A stretch of 64,000 nucleotides of DNA, taken from the NCBI GenBank assembly GCA_013423325.1, contig BLJB01000029.1, positions 186,141 through 250,140 on the forward strand. The letters are read 5' to 3'. A program made the position numbers and the translations under genes. This document shows positions 1-9,646 of the stretch, piece after piece; the first letter of the stretch is position 1; the number at the start of each line of letters is the position of its first letter. Under the pieces are notes generated by a model. That model saw only the letters and a program-made list of their open reading frames with translations. It did not search any database and was not told the origin of the DNA. Source of the stretch: Usnea hakonensis. Lineage: Eukaryota; Ascomycota; Lecanoromycetes; Lecanorales; Parmeliaceae.

Positions 1-617
1 CCGCTCGAGAGCAGATCCGGATGCGCGCTGTGCAAGTGTGCGAAGAAGCGTTCGAGGAGTTTGTCGTACTTGATGGGCTTTTCCTCGTCGTGGGCCCAGA
101 TGCCCGTTCCGGCGACCATATCCCCATCCAGTTCTTCGGCTTCGCCTGACGGTGCGGCTTTTGCGTTCGCATCGACCTCTCCGTTCTCATTTACGCCGGC
201 TTCAGCCAGTTTCGCCTCGAAGTCGTCCGCCTCTGCGGCTTTGGCGGGCTTCTTCTTCTTCTTTTTTTTGAGGGCTGTTGGGTCGAATTCGCCGTCAACA
301 GCTGGGGCAGCTTCATCACCGCCGTCTGTTGCTTCGTCTTTGGGCTTTTTCGAGGACTTTTTCTTTTTGCCTAAGCCTTTGAAGAGGTCTGTCACTTCGT
401 CGACTGCGGGCTCTGTTGCAGCAGCTGGATCGGGGGAATCTTTTTCTATTCAGTATGCTGCGTGAAAACACAGCCCACGAGCAGACTCACCGATGCTGTG
501 ACTCTCTGCAGATGTCTTGTCTGGTGTACCATTTCCGTTAACTTCAGTCACTTCCCCATTTGAGGCAACGATTGTGTGCTCGTCGCTGAAAGCGACTGAC
601 TTCCTGTGAGACGACAT
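1..617 (-). CDS. SUI3: Translation initiation factor eIF2 beta subunit (partial, N-terminal part)
   Basis: The gene is read leftwards from an ATG at 617 and runs off the window at position 1. Exon 1 is 617-491. An intron at 490-446 (GTGAGT donor, TAG acceptor, 45 nt) joins ATC-G to AA, and exon 2 is 445-1. The N-terminus has the RKSVAFSDEHTIV type of start, then lysine blocks (KKKKSSKK and a run of K after FDPTAL). These polylysine stretches are characteristic of eIF2-beta, where they bind eIF5 and eIF2B-epsilon. Exon 2 ends in YDKLLERFFAHLHSAHPDLLSS, the start of the eIF2-beta/eIF5 core domain. The C-terminal zinc finger lies outside the window. The protein is part of the cytosolic eIF2 ternary complex with GTP and initiator tRNA. 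It is divergent from TAF8 with 262 nt between the start codons. The family call is very secure. Confidence 0.93.
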
Positions 618-847
618 AGTGTAAGAGTGTGTGAAGAAGTCTAATATGGAAAACCAAATGTGGGAGGTGACTCTCCACAAAATATGACGCATCTTTAGCC
701 GTGCTGAGTCAGCCATTCAGAGCCAATCATTTCTCAGCTACAATCTGAATGGCTGACAATCCTTCCTCGCTGTCGCTGAGCATCCCTCATTTCGAATAGA
801 AAATCTGAAGTTCAGCTCACTGCTGGCTAGTTGGGGTGATTGCATCT

Positions 848-880
848 ATGTTCCCAGTGTCTTCATCAGCTGCGCCTTAA
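848..880 (+). promoter_or_regulatory. Short uORF whose stop overlaps the TAF8 start codon (TAATG)
   Basis: An ATG at 848 opens a 10-codon frame that ends at TAA 878-880. The last A of this stop is the A of the TAF8 ATG at 880. If the transcript begins upstream of 848, TAF8 translation would depend on leaky scanning or on termination-reinitiation. The transcript start is not known from the sequence. Confidence 0.4.
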
Positions 881-1922
881 TGGCGCCCATGGCAGTCTCG
901 CAGTCCCTTCCTATCAAGCGCTCTGCATCCTTTGCATCCTTTGACTTATTCGATCTACCACCGCACAAAAAACAAGATCGCAGACACATCCGTCACCACC
1001 AGTCAAATTGGGATTTACAGAGGGGGCGACTCAAGGAGCCATGGCAGAACGTGGAGGCTGTTCAGTCTATGCTCACGCGCTCGATCGGCCTTGCGCTGGA
1101 GGCTGTTGGCTTCGAAGCCGCAGCGCCAGACGCTATGGAGGCCTTTCGTGTTGACGTCGAAGAATGTATGACGGCTATTACAATTGCTAGCCTTGTAGCT
1201 TCGCGCTGACAATGCCAGATATGGCACACTATCTTGCCGATGTGCGCCAGTCTATGCTCTCATGCCGGCGCACGCAAACAATTCCACAGGATTTCCTGCA
1301 AGCTCTCCATACCCATCAGCTCAGCCTGAGATCCCTTCTGCCGCACCTTGACCCGCCTGTGAGCCCGTCGCGGACACAGTTCCCTCTACAGACTGAAATT
1401 GCGCAAGAGAATGACGAGCAGCACCTGCGGTTTCTAGGACCGTTATTGAACGCTGACCCTGATGAAAAAATTCGAGCATACGTTCCAGAACACTTCCCGG
1501 AACTCCCAAGCAAGCACACCTACAAAGCCACTCCAGAGTATGCGAGACGTGAGCAGGACCCAAGAAAGATCCGTGAGAAGGCTACGGAGGAAGGCAGGCT
1601 TGGTGAAGAAGCTCTCCGCAGGCTTGTTGGTGCAGGAGCAGGTACATCGGTCCAAGAGCCTCGACAAGGCCGGAGACTACAAAGCTCACGGGCATTGAGA
1701 GATCAACTATGGATGGAGACTATGCAAGCAGTGACACAGGAGACGTCCAACAGCATGGACTTGGACAAGGAGGCTGGTATTGGGAAAGAAATGCAGAAAG
1801 GCGGCCATCCTCTACCTGTCGCTCCATCTGGGTACGGACGCCTTGGGTCAGCCGTGAATGCAGACAAGAGATACTGGAGAAAGCCGGCGCCGCAGACGAA
1901 GGAAGCAAACGGAAGCATTTAG
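880..1922 (+). CDS. TAF8: Transcription initiation factor TFIID subunit 8 (TAF8)
   Basis: Two exons, 880-1165 and 1219-1922, give 329 aa. The intron (GTATGA donor, CTGAC branch, CCAG acceptor, 53 nt) splits a Tyr codon and restores VEEYMAHYLADVRQ. Residues about 55-120 form the bromodomain-associated histone fold (MLTRSIGLALEAVGFEAAAPDAMEAF is its first part), which pairs with another TAF inside TFIID. The segment PEHFPELPSKHTYKATP is the hallmark of the TAF8 C-terminal domain. A basic, disordered tail follows. The protein acts in the nucleus in assembly of the TFIID promoter-recognition complex. The gene is convergent with the Som1 gene, 198 nt apart. The family assignment is firm. The start is the first ATG giving the full histone fold; a second in-frame ATG lies at 889. 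Confidence 0.93.
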
Positions 1923-2120
1923 GGGCACAATTGGTCATATTTTCAAGCATTTTGCGGAGTGCGGAGTTGGCGTAGATATGATACCCATATGCGCAAATTC
2001 ATTGATACAACATTGTTCTTGGTTATCTTCTTTTGTAGAACAATTGCACATCGTTGGTAATCCTATTGTAGCAAGCTGAAAGTGTATAATCATGGCATTT
2101 TTGTATCTCCCCTCTCAATA

Positions 2121-2466
2121 TCAACTGCGACTTTCGTCCTCCCAAGCTGTGGTCTCCACCATCAAACCACCGGCGCACCTATAAAACATTTCAGATCAAG
2201 TCTCGGTCAACTCGGACCTACATTGTTGCCTACCTTCGAAATAGCTTGACGATTGGTGTGCATTGCACTATCGGCTGTTGTCGACGAAGCTTGTACAGCA
2301 TGACCGCTCGCCGGTCCGTCACGAAACCGCACTCGTACTGCACCAACTCCAGCAATTCGCACTTGCGAAGATCAATGTCTCCACCTTTTCTCCGCCGACC
2401 ATTTGGTTGAACATTGACGCGATCTTCGAGCTCTGATACGGGGAAAGCCTCAACGGGCGGGGCCAT
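2121..2466 (-). CDS. SOM1: Som1-like mitochondrial inner membrane peptidase complex subunit
   Basis: Spliced model on the minus strand: exon 1 is 2466-2234, the intron is 2233-2179 (GTAGGC to TATAG, 55 nt) and exon 2 is 2178-2121, giving 96 aa. Splicing turns an in-frame TAG into FRRCAGGLMVETTAWE, the conserved C-terminal signature of fungal Som1. The N-terminal half has PNGRRRKG followed by LRKCELLELVQYEC, also typical. Conserved cysteines fit a small twin-Cys intermembrane-space protein. Som1 associates with the Imp1/Imp2 peptidase that removes sorting signals from mitochondrial proteins. The start at 2466 (MAPPVE) matches family members; an in-frame ATG at 2517 would add 17 residues that look like leader. 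The start is only 97 nt from the divergent XRCC2-like gene. Confidence 0.85.
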
Positions 2467-2563
2467 GCTCGACTCTCCCTTTTCAGTGTTGGAGCATGAA
2501 ATGAATGCCGGAAGCACAATGAATTGACGACCGTGTCCTGGACTCTATTGTTATAGAGTAATC
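2467..2563. promoter_or_regulatory. Compact divergent promoter of Som1 and XRCC2-like genes
   Basis: Only 97 nt separate the two start codons, so both core promoters and 5' leaders must lie in or near this interval, or overlap the neighbouring coding sequence. No clear TATA box is visible. Confidence 0.5.
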
Positions 2564-3775
2564 ATGAGTGTAGAAGCACTTGGCAGAGATTTGCTAGGAG
2601 AGGTGAAGGTGGAAGGGTTGAATGAGGTGGAGAAGTCCTTAAGCTCCCATTTTCAGATCTTTGCTTACAGTATTACCAAGCTTCTACACTCATTACAAGA
2701 GTTCGAGTCTAACGCGGCTTCTCCTCTTGCTCTTCCAATCTTCGATCAACTCCTTGATGTCTTCCGGAACCCTCCTCCAACTCGACAGCAACAGCACTTC
2801 CAAAGTCAATGGTCGCCCCAGCAAGAGAATACAGCTCCTCTGTTGAGAGAGAAGCCCCCCCAAGTCATAGAAATCGCCAATGCTGCGGCATGCTCAGGCA
2901 AAACACAATTGCTTTACCTGGTTGTCTCACTATCCTTGCTACCGGCAAATCATAAAGGGGTGCCCATCGATGGGAAAGGCAATGCTGTTGTCCTCCTTGA
3001 TCTGTCTGGGAAATTTTCGATTTTACAACTTCACCGTGTTATGCACAGTCACATCACTTCAGTATGCTTTACTCATTCTTCAGCATTGCCAGAACACGAG
3101 ATCTTGTCTCTAGTCTCAGACTCTCTCGCCCATCTTCTCATCTTTCATCCCCAGTCATCTTCTGCTCTATTAGCTACTTTGACATCCTTGCCATCTTTTC
3201 TCTTCGCCTCACCTTCAACACACTTCTCTGTCAATCGGTCCCTTGGTCTCTTAGCAATCAATGACCTCAGCGCCTTCCTCTGGCAAGATCGCTTAGACGC
3301 TGACGAGGAAACCTCTTTCCCGGCCTCCAACCACGCAGAAAAAGCAAATAACGCGCTCTTCCTTGAGCGTCACCGCGAATTAATCTCTTCGCTGCGTCAG
3401 ATCCAGCAGCTCTTTTCATGCACGATTGTCGCGACGAATTGGGGCCTGGCTCCTATCACTTCTATAGCCGGGCATCTAGCTCTGCGTCCCCATCTTCCGT
3501 CCTTGTGGAACAACTTTTGCACGGTCAAGGTAGTTGTCGAGAGAAATAGAGTTTCAAAGTTTGGGCCGCGTTTAAGTGCCGAGGAGGCTAGACGAGAAGG
3601 AATGCAAAGATGGGAGGCTGTAGAGAAGAGTGGTTTCTCAGGCTCGGTCAATTGGTGGGGAAATGAGGGATGGAGGGAGGAGGTGAGGGAGGGAATTAAG
3701 GGGCTGAAGAATGGAGGCCGGTTCTGGTTTTGGGTTAGAGGAGATGGAATATCAGTGGGCAGTGATCGTGGCTGA
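2564..3775 (+). CDS. XRCC2: XRCC2-like Rad51-family recombination protein
   Basis: Single exon, 403 aa. The protein has the RecA/Rad51 core. PPQVIEIANAAACSGKTQLLYLV (residues about 98-120) is the Walker A region, AVVLLDLSGKF (about 140-150) is the first Walker B-like hydrophobic strand, and SLGLLAINDLSAFLW (about 228-242) is the second acidic strand followed by a LRQIQQLFSCTIVATNW helix-strand. This matches fungal XRCC2-type Rad51 paralogues, which assist Rad51 filament formation in homologous recombination repair in the nucleus. The P-loop keeps GKT but has Ala where the first glycine of GxxxxGKT is expected. The C-terminus is basic and Trp/Gly-rich. A distant Rad51 paralogue of another class is the main alternative. 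Confidence 0.78.
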   Translation: MSVEALGRDLLGEVKVEGLNEVEKSLSSHFQIFAYSITKLLHSLQEFESNAASPLALPIFDQLLDVFRNPPPTRQQQHFQSQWSPQQENTAPLLREKPPQVIEIANAAACSGKTQLLYLVVSLSLLPANHKGVPIDGKGNAVVLLDLSGKFSILQLHRVMHSHITSVCFTHSSALPEHEILSLVSDSLAHLLIFHPQSSSALLATLTSLPSFLFASPSTHFSVNRSLGLLAINDLSAFLWQDRLDADEETSFPASNHAEKANNALFLERHRELISSLRQIQQLFSCTIVATNWGLAPITSIAGHLALRPHLPSLWNNFCTVKVVVERNRVSKFGPRLSAEEARREGMQRWEAVEKSGFSGSVNWWGNEGWREEVREGIKGLKNGGRFWFWVRGDGISVGSDRG

Positions 3776-4128
3776 GGAGGAAGTATCAAATACTTACATT
3801 ATAGGCAAGTCAATAATATCCCTGAGATGAGAATACCAGGAAGGATGTGTAGGCTGACACGGTTTGAGTGATCTTGTCAGTATAGATATAACTCTGCTTA
3901 TACACTGGTGTCTTCTCAAGTGGGTCCTTCACTTTACCGTGTGCCCCTGGCGCTGCAGGGCATGATAAATTGACTCACGAACGACTTCCACCGGCGAAAA
4001 GATACCTACTACTATTACAGACTACACAATAATATCAAGTCGCAACTTCTCTTTCGCATTTACGGCAGCAAATAAAGGTACTTAGTGTGTTCTACATTGT
4101 TCCTAGCATTATCTGACTGTCCCAACAG
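3776..4128. other. Intergenic, no gene seen
   Basis: 353 nt between the XRCC2-like gene and the first recognisable exon of a BTB pseudogene. It would contain the missing first exon of that pseudogene, but I cannot recognise it. It ends with a CTGAC branch and a CCCAACAG acceptor. Confidence 0.5.
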
Positions 4129-4785
4129 AGTATACGAAACCGGACTATGCACTGATCTAAAGATCACCCGTGGCAGAACCGAATCTGTGGTTCATAATAT
4201 CGTTTTTTGCTCTCAGGCAAGGTTCTTCCAAGTGACTTGCTCAATAGGCTTTCTAGAATATCATAGTTTGTACAGATTTGTATGTGGTGGGTCATCAAGA
4301 CTGACAAAATGATAGGAGTCTTACACTGCTTCATGACACATATGCAGAAGTCAATGGTCTAGACGATGCTCCTGATTGGAAACCTGCCTACCGACTCTAT
4401 GCGGCCATGTATGCACTTGGGGACAAGAATGACATCACAGTACTGAAGGATTCCGCCTTGGTCAACTTCAAAGAGCTCACTACTAAGTCGTAAAGTGATC
4501 TACTAGGGTCGGTAGAGAGCATACCCACTCTTTTCTCATCGACGCTTGAAAGCGATCGTAATCTGCGAGATGCGATGCTTGCGAAGATCAAAGCGAGTTC
4601 TTCCAATTTTCCTCACGAGGATGTCAAGGTGTCACCTAAAAGGGTACTGTGGGAGGTCCCTGATTTCAGCTGAGATTTGCACCAACATTGCGTTGGTATC
4701 GCGTGAGGATCAAACATGTTTGCCAATCACTTGATGTACGCTAATCGTCCTTTGGTCAGAGACAACGAGTGGCGTAAAGAGAAAA
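4129..4785 (+). pseudogene. Decayed BTB/POZ domain gene
   Basis: From 4129, behind an intact acceptor, a 127-nt block encodes VYETGLCTDLKI, VVHNIVFCSQARFF and IGFL. It aligns codon for codon with the 127-nt second exon of both downstream BTB genes. The donor after it is lost (GA where GT is expected at 4256) and the frame breaks. A second block, in one frame from about 4305 to 4785, gives LHDTYAEV, AAMYALGDKNDITVLK and ESDRNLRDAM, the typical second half of a fungal BTB protein (the YALADKY region). It carries three in-frame stops: TAA at 4491, TGA at 4671 and TGA at 4704. About 20 codons between the blocks also appear deleted. It is the dead first member of a three-gene tandem array. Confidence 0.82.
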
Positions 4786-5281
4786 AGGTAAAGACTGTGT
4801 CTCTCGTTCTCACGCTTTGCGCCAGTGTTTGCGCAAGTGTTGGAGAAAATTGTCATCATGGACTTCGAAGCGTATTCGAAACAGAAAAGTGAGGGACGGG
4901 CGTCAGCAGCTAAATTGCTACCAGTCCTCAGCAGATTCCAGTACTTGGAGAAATGACGAAATCTTTTCTTTTCAAGTCCTGTTGATCAATCTTTGCGTCA
5001 AGATTGACTTGATTGGATTAGAGAATCCGACACTTTACCAATACAGGCTCCCGTGTCCGTTCCCAATTTTTTACCTTCATCTCCGTGACATGCCCGACCG
5101 TTAGCCTCCCGTTTCCTTCCTTCCTTCCTTCCCTCCTCCTTTTCTCCATACGATTATATCATCCATTATCTAAACCAACCTTACAATGACTTGACCCTCT
5201 ATCAGAATCAAAGGCTTTTGTTGCTAATCCCTACTGTCTAAAGCTTGTAAAAGCTGGGCCACTGTCTAGCATTCGGCTTCC
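4786..5281. other. Intergenic, pyrimidine-rich before the next BTB gene
   Basis: No supported gene. A CCTTCCTT run (about 5112-5140) precedes the BTB gene start and probably belongs to its promoter or leader. Confidence 0.5.
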
Positions 5282-6665
5282 ATGACACGTCCACGGACTT
5301 GTACCACCCCAGCAACAGCAGCGCCATTCAACAATCATCTGATGGAGCCACTGTCGGTCACCCACCTGCGTCAGCGCGGGGGTCTTTACACAAACCCAAG
5401 ACAGCCCCCACCGACCCCACCAAACCGACTCCAACAGCCTCAGCCAGCCAGGTCCCGCAGCATTTTCACGCCGACCGTGCAACTACAACAACTACACCAA
5501 CTACAAAGATTCAACCAGCTGAAGCAAAGAATCAGGCAACATCGTGGAGAGGTCCAGCTGCCAGCGAATGCTGCTTCTAAACTAGCGCCAGAGGCGGAGA
5601 AAGCCTTCTCCTCTCAAAGTTCGAAATCTTCTACCCAGAGCACTTCTTTGAGCCTAATGCGCGGTATGCAAGGGTATGTCTTTCGACTCGATGTGAAGAC
5701 GGAACTGATCTCAATCAGAGCCATGCAATCCGGCGAATACTCTGACCTTACGATTGTATGCGAAGACCACAAGTTCTCAGTCCACAAAGTAGTGGTCTGC
5801 TCTCAATCCAAGGTTTTCGCAGCTGCCGTGAAGAAAGGATTCAAGGTAATGCCAAAGATCTACAGCTGTCGCATGATGCTCCTCAGACCTCCAGACTGTG
5901 CTGACATACTCCGATCAATTCTAGGAATCAGAGCTGAATCTTATTGACCTGAGTGAGGATGGAATCTTGCTCGTTTCCCACCTGGTAACTTTTCTATATA
6001 CCGGTAGTTATGCCGATAATTACGATAGCGAACTTCTAGACCTCGTGCCTGTTACCCCTTTCGCTGATCTATACGATGACGACTCTGTAGAAAGCAAGGG
6101 CCAGCATTCCCACGCCATGCCAGAGGTCGCTGACGAAAAGAGTGCCGACCCGGAGCACTCACCAGACTATAGCCTCGATGTCAAGATGTATGCCCTCTCG
6201 GATCAGTACGATATAATCGCCCTGGGTTTGCTAGCGAAAATCAAGCTCGACAAGGCTTTTACGGACCGTTGGAATTCAAAGTCTTTCATTGAAGTTGTTC
6301 CACTTGTGTATAATTCTACACTCGAGTCAAATCAGGGCCTTCGCACTGTGGTACTTACCCATGCTCGCAAGCACGCAGGGGAGTTTATGGAGGCAAGTCC
6401 ACTCAAATCGAGCTTCCACGGTCTCCTGGCGACAACCCCTGATTTTTGTACGGCGCTACTGAGCCTTTACATGAGTCAACCTCTGCCGTTTCTTGGCCAA
6501 GGTGGCGGCTTCGTAGATTCTCCGACATGGAATGGCTATAGTGCATATGGATCGTGGAGCGGGAGAGGCAGAGGCTTGTCAGATGCTGCTGCTCATCTTG
6601 ATCATGTATTATGGCCTGGAAGGTGGCCTGGGATGTCTTACGCAGACACTTTTAGTCGAGTTTGA
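5282..6665 (+). CDS. BTB/POZ domain protein (array member A)
   Basis: Exons 5282-5673, 5719-5845 and 5925-6665 give 419 aa. The first intron (GTATGT, CTGAT branch, CAG, 45 nt) is a multiple of three, so the reading stays open even unspliced. Excision is supported because it leaves a 127-nt second exon identical in length and phase to that of the next gene. The BTB domain starts at SGEYSDLTIVC, with HKVVVCSQSKVF, then VTFLYTGSYADN and, after an acidic insert, YALSDQYDI. BTB domains dimerise and often recruit Cullin-3 ligases; this fungal family is otherwise uncharacterised. About 125 N-terminal residues are Pro/Gln-rich, and an internal ATG at 5658 would remove nearly all of them. The C-terminus is Gly/Trp-rich. 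Confidence 0.8.
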
Positions 6666-7261
6666 TTAAGATGTCTGTCTACATTCATATAGCGAGGATG
6701 CAGCTCTGTTTATCTGGCTAGAAGGGTCTCGGAGATATCACATATAAACACACATGCAGCCAAATAAAAGTCCAACACTGTACGTTCGTCAGTCTAATCA
6801 TGCAATTGATTGGACGCTATCCTCGGTACAAGATTAGTAGCATTGACGAATCAATTATCTCCATAATCTTGTATAATCTTGTCCAATGCGCTTTCTTCCT
6901 TGAGGCATTTTCGAACAAGGAAAGGGTCCGCGTCGACATGCCCTGTTTTGACCGCTTCTCCTCGGACGGCCATGACACACCTACGCTCCTTCTCAAAGAT
7001 CACCAGGTTTACACATGAACACTATGAAGTTCAATAGTGAATATCGTGGCTACATGCTCTGTTCAATCAATAACACTTATACTATATCTTGCATTCGCTT
7101 TCTCCAAGCTTAATAGTGTTGTGCTGATTGCATGTTATAAAACACTGTGCTACCGTGCATCTACTTTTCTTCTATTCTCACTCGATCTTCATTCTTATTG
7201 CTAACCGCCTTCTGTTCCATCAACGACTCTCCGTAGCGAAAAGAACTAGCCCTCTGCAACC
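6666..7261. other. Intergenic between BTB genes
   Basis: AT-rich 596 nt holding the 3' end of one BTB gene and the promoter of the next. A pyrimidine-rich tract directly precedes the start at 7262. No gene or RNA recognised. Confidence 0.5.
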
Positions 7262-8282
7262 ATGAGCGAAGATTGTACGAGTACTAGTCTTGCGACAGGC
7301 TTAGCCAAGTAAATTTCTCATACAACCCTCCCTCATTACAGAAATAGCTAACCCGTCGAGCAGTTTACTAGAAACCGGCGAATTCTCCGATCTCACAATC
7401 GTTTGTGGTGAAAAGCGATTTGCAGTACACAAGAACGTCATCTGCTGCCAGTCGAAGCCACTCAGGGCCATGTGCACCAATGGCATGAAGGTTTGCCTCC
7501 TCTTCTGATCTCTGAGCCCGTCAGGACGACACCTGATCCGAAAGTGAGAACAGGAATCCCAAGACAGCGTCATCGACCTCACCGTCGATACCGAAACCCG
7601 CGTGGCACGCCTCCTCGACTTCCTCTACCGCTGCGACTATGGATTGCTCGAACCCAACGAGGAGGGCAATCCCGACGACGGAGGTGCCGAAACGGAAGTC
7701 GCCCTCCTCGGAGAAGACGATACCGGATATCCCGCTTCCAGAGTCCCGAGCAACGAGCGACATGTCCCAATAAACCCCCGCCAGCTCTCCCTGCACGTCG
7801 ACATGTACATCCTCGCGGACAAATACGACATCGCCTCCCTCGGCGCGCTAGCGCTCAAGAAATTCAAAGAATCAATGGCACAAGCTCGTATAGAACCAGA
7901 GACCGATTCCCTCTCCCAGAGCAAGCAAGCCATCTTCAAAAACATCCCTCGCATCTACGCCCTCACATCAGAGCACAACAGCGACCTCCGCGATCTCGTC
8001 GTCGAGTACGCCCGACTCCAACGGTCCCGCGACTCATCCCCCGCCTTCACGACGGAGCTCCGGACGCTGTTCGAAAAGGTGCCGGAGTTCGCCATCGATG
8101 TCTTGCTCGGCTGGCTCGAGACGCCGTTCCTGGCCCACTGCAAGGACTTTGAGTGTGCGCGCGTGCTCCGGAAACAGGAACTCGGGTGCGGGTCGTGCTG
8201 TTGTGATGATCAGCATGAGTATAATGGTAGGGATCAGTCGCCGGACTCGGCGGAGTTGGATGGATGGAACCATGGGTGGTAG
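7262..8282 (+). CDS. BTB/POZ domain protein (array member B)
   Basis: Exons 7262-7308, 7364-7490 and 7554-8282 give 300 aa. Introns are GTAAAT...GCAG (55 nt) and GTTTGC...ACAG (63 nt). Splicing joins TLATGLANLLETGEFSDLT-like sequence, then VHKNVICCQSK and NGMK to ESQDSVIDL, followed by LLDFLYRCDYG and the conserved MYILADKYDI. The second exon is 127 nt with the same phases as in the upstream BTB gene, so the two are tandem duplicates with a shared intron layout. Between strand and helix sits an acidic insert, as in member A. The C-terminus holds a CGSCCC cluster and is otherwise low complexity. Probable role: dimerising adaptor, perhaps for Cullin-3; nothing in the sequence shows the partner. 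Confidence 0.85.
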
Positions 8283-8773
8283 TGGATGGGTGGGGGTGGG
8301 AGCTGGGGAGTAAATAGTCGCGAGATGAATAGGCGGTGGGGCTCGGGGCTGGGGAGTTCAGTGGATGCGGAACGGCGTTTTGTTTTGTTCTGTTTTGTTT
8401 ATGTTGCGTTTGGTCGGTTGGATATCCTTAAATCATTTCTTAGTAGACGCGTTTGTCGAGGATAAGAACCATCTTCATCTCCATCTCAATCTCCATCCAT
8501 ACTGCGCATCCATCCATACTCCCAATCTATCCATCCATCCCACATCCCCAGAGAACGAACATACTCCTATTCACGACTTACCGCCAACCAATCAACCGGG
8601 TAAACATATATAAGGTAGCATAGCAGCCACTACCATACAAAAATTATAATAGATCATGATACCTCACAAAACCCAACCTTTTTCCCGTTCCGTCCCCTTC
8701 TATTCCGTTCCCCATTCCCCCCCCCCTTCCCCACCCCCCTTTTTTCTCTCTCTCTCTTTTTCTCCATCTAGTT

Positions 8774-8832
8774 CCATATCCATATCCATATCCATATCCA
8801 TATCCATATCCATATCCATATCCATATCCATA
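8774..8832. repeat. CCATAT hexanucleotide microsatellite
   Basis: About ten perfect head-to-tail copies of a 6-nt unit. Confidence 0.95.
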
Positions 8833-8860
8833 GCCGTAATTGAAAAATAATGGCTTGTGG

Positions 8861-8928
8861 AGGTATGTATGGTATGTATGTATAGGTATGGTATGGTATG
8901 GTAGGTATGTATGGTATGGTATGGATAC
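8861..8928. repeat. GGTAT/GTAT microsatellite
   Basis: Mixed GGTAT and GTAT units in an imperfect tandem tract. Confidence 0.85.
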
Positions 8929-8951
8929 TTAGCAGCGCACATAGGCACGCA

Positions 8952-9005
8952 CATAAGCAAGCAAACAAGCAAGCAAGCAACCAAGCAAGCGAGCAAGCAA
9001 GCGAG
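8952..9005. repeat. AAGC tetranucleotide microsatellite
   Basis: About thirteen copies of AAGC with a few substitutions (AAAC, AACC, GAGC). Confidence 0.9.
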
Positions 9006-9646
9006 CTCGAAAAAATCGGCGCGGGGTTCTGGGGGATAGTGGGTGTGGGAGGGCCGGGGGGTGAGGGGAAGGGGGGGAAAGAAGGGGGGGGATGAGGATA
9101 TGGGATGGGGATAGGGGATTGGGATGGGAATGGGGTTGGATTGGGGAGTAGGATTTTTCATCTTTTTGATTTTGTTTGAGGGGATGGGATGAAAGTACGA
9201 GTAAACGTACGTGGGTGATGCTGCTCACATCTCTGCATCCCACTGATCTCACATACTCTACAAGAAGCCGTGTAATCAAACGCGCGAATACTAACTATCA
9301 TCTGGCACGACATCAATTCCATTAATCGGAACCCTCAACTCATGTTACATACATACATACATGTATACATACGAGCCTCGAAGATCCTCTTCAAGATTCT
9401 CACGCATGCAAAGGGGGAATAATAGAATCGGATTTCCTGCATGCATTGCTACATTTCCCATCATGGCGGGACCCATTTCCCCATGTCTCATCATCTCAAC
9501 AGACTTTCTCCAAATGGGGGGTGATAGAAGAAGAAGAATAAATAGATAAACGAATAAAAAGGAACTTGATGAAGATCGGCATAACATCGTAGAATTCCGG
9601 CCCTTTCGCTTCTCTTTCCAGTCGCGGTTTTCGATCGGGGAACAGG

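Larger units (their letters stand above)
8283..9646. other. Intergenic region rich in simple repeats
   Basis: 1364 nt between the BTB gene and a convergent gene, made largely of microsatellites and a G-rich stretch (about 9028-9160). Open frames here are translations of repeats (for example Met-Asp repeats), not genes. Confidence 0.7.

Noticed and set aside
61..465. Plus-strand open frame rich in Ser/Phe/Ala
   Set aside because: It is the reverse complement of the lysine-rich eIF2-beta exon; the minus strand gives a clear family match.
8700..9161. Minus-strand frame of about 150 codons with Met-Asp and Cys/Leu repeats
   Set aside because: It is a translation of microsatellites in an intergenic region, with no non-repeat content.
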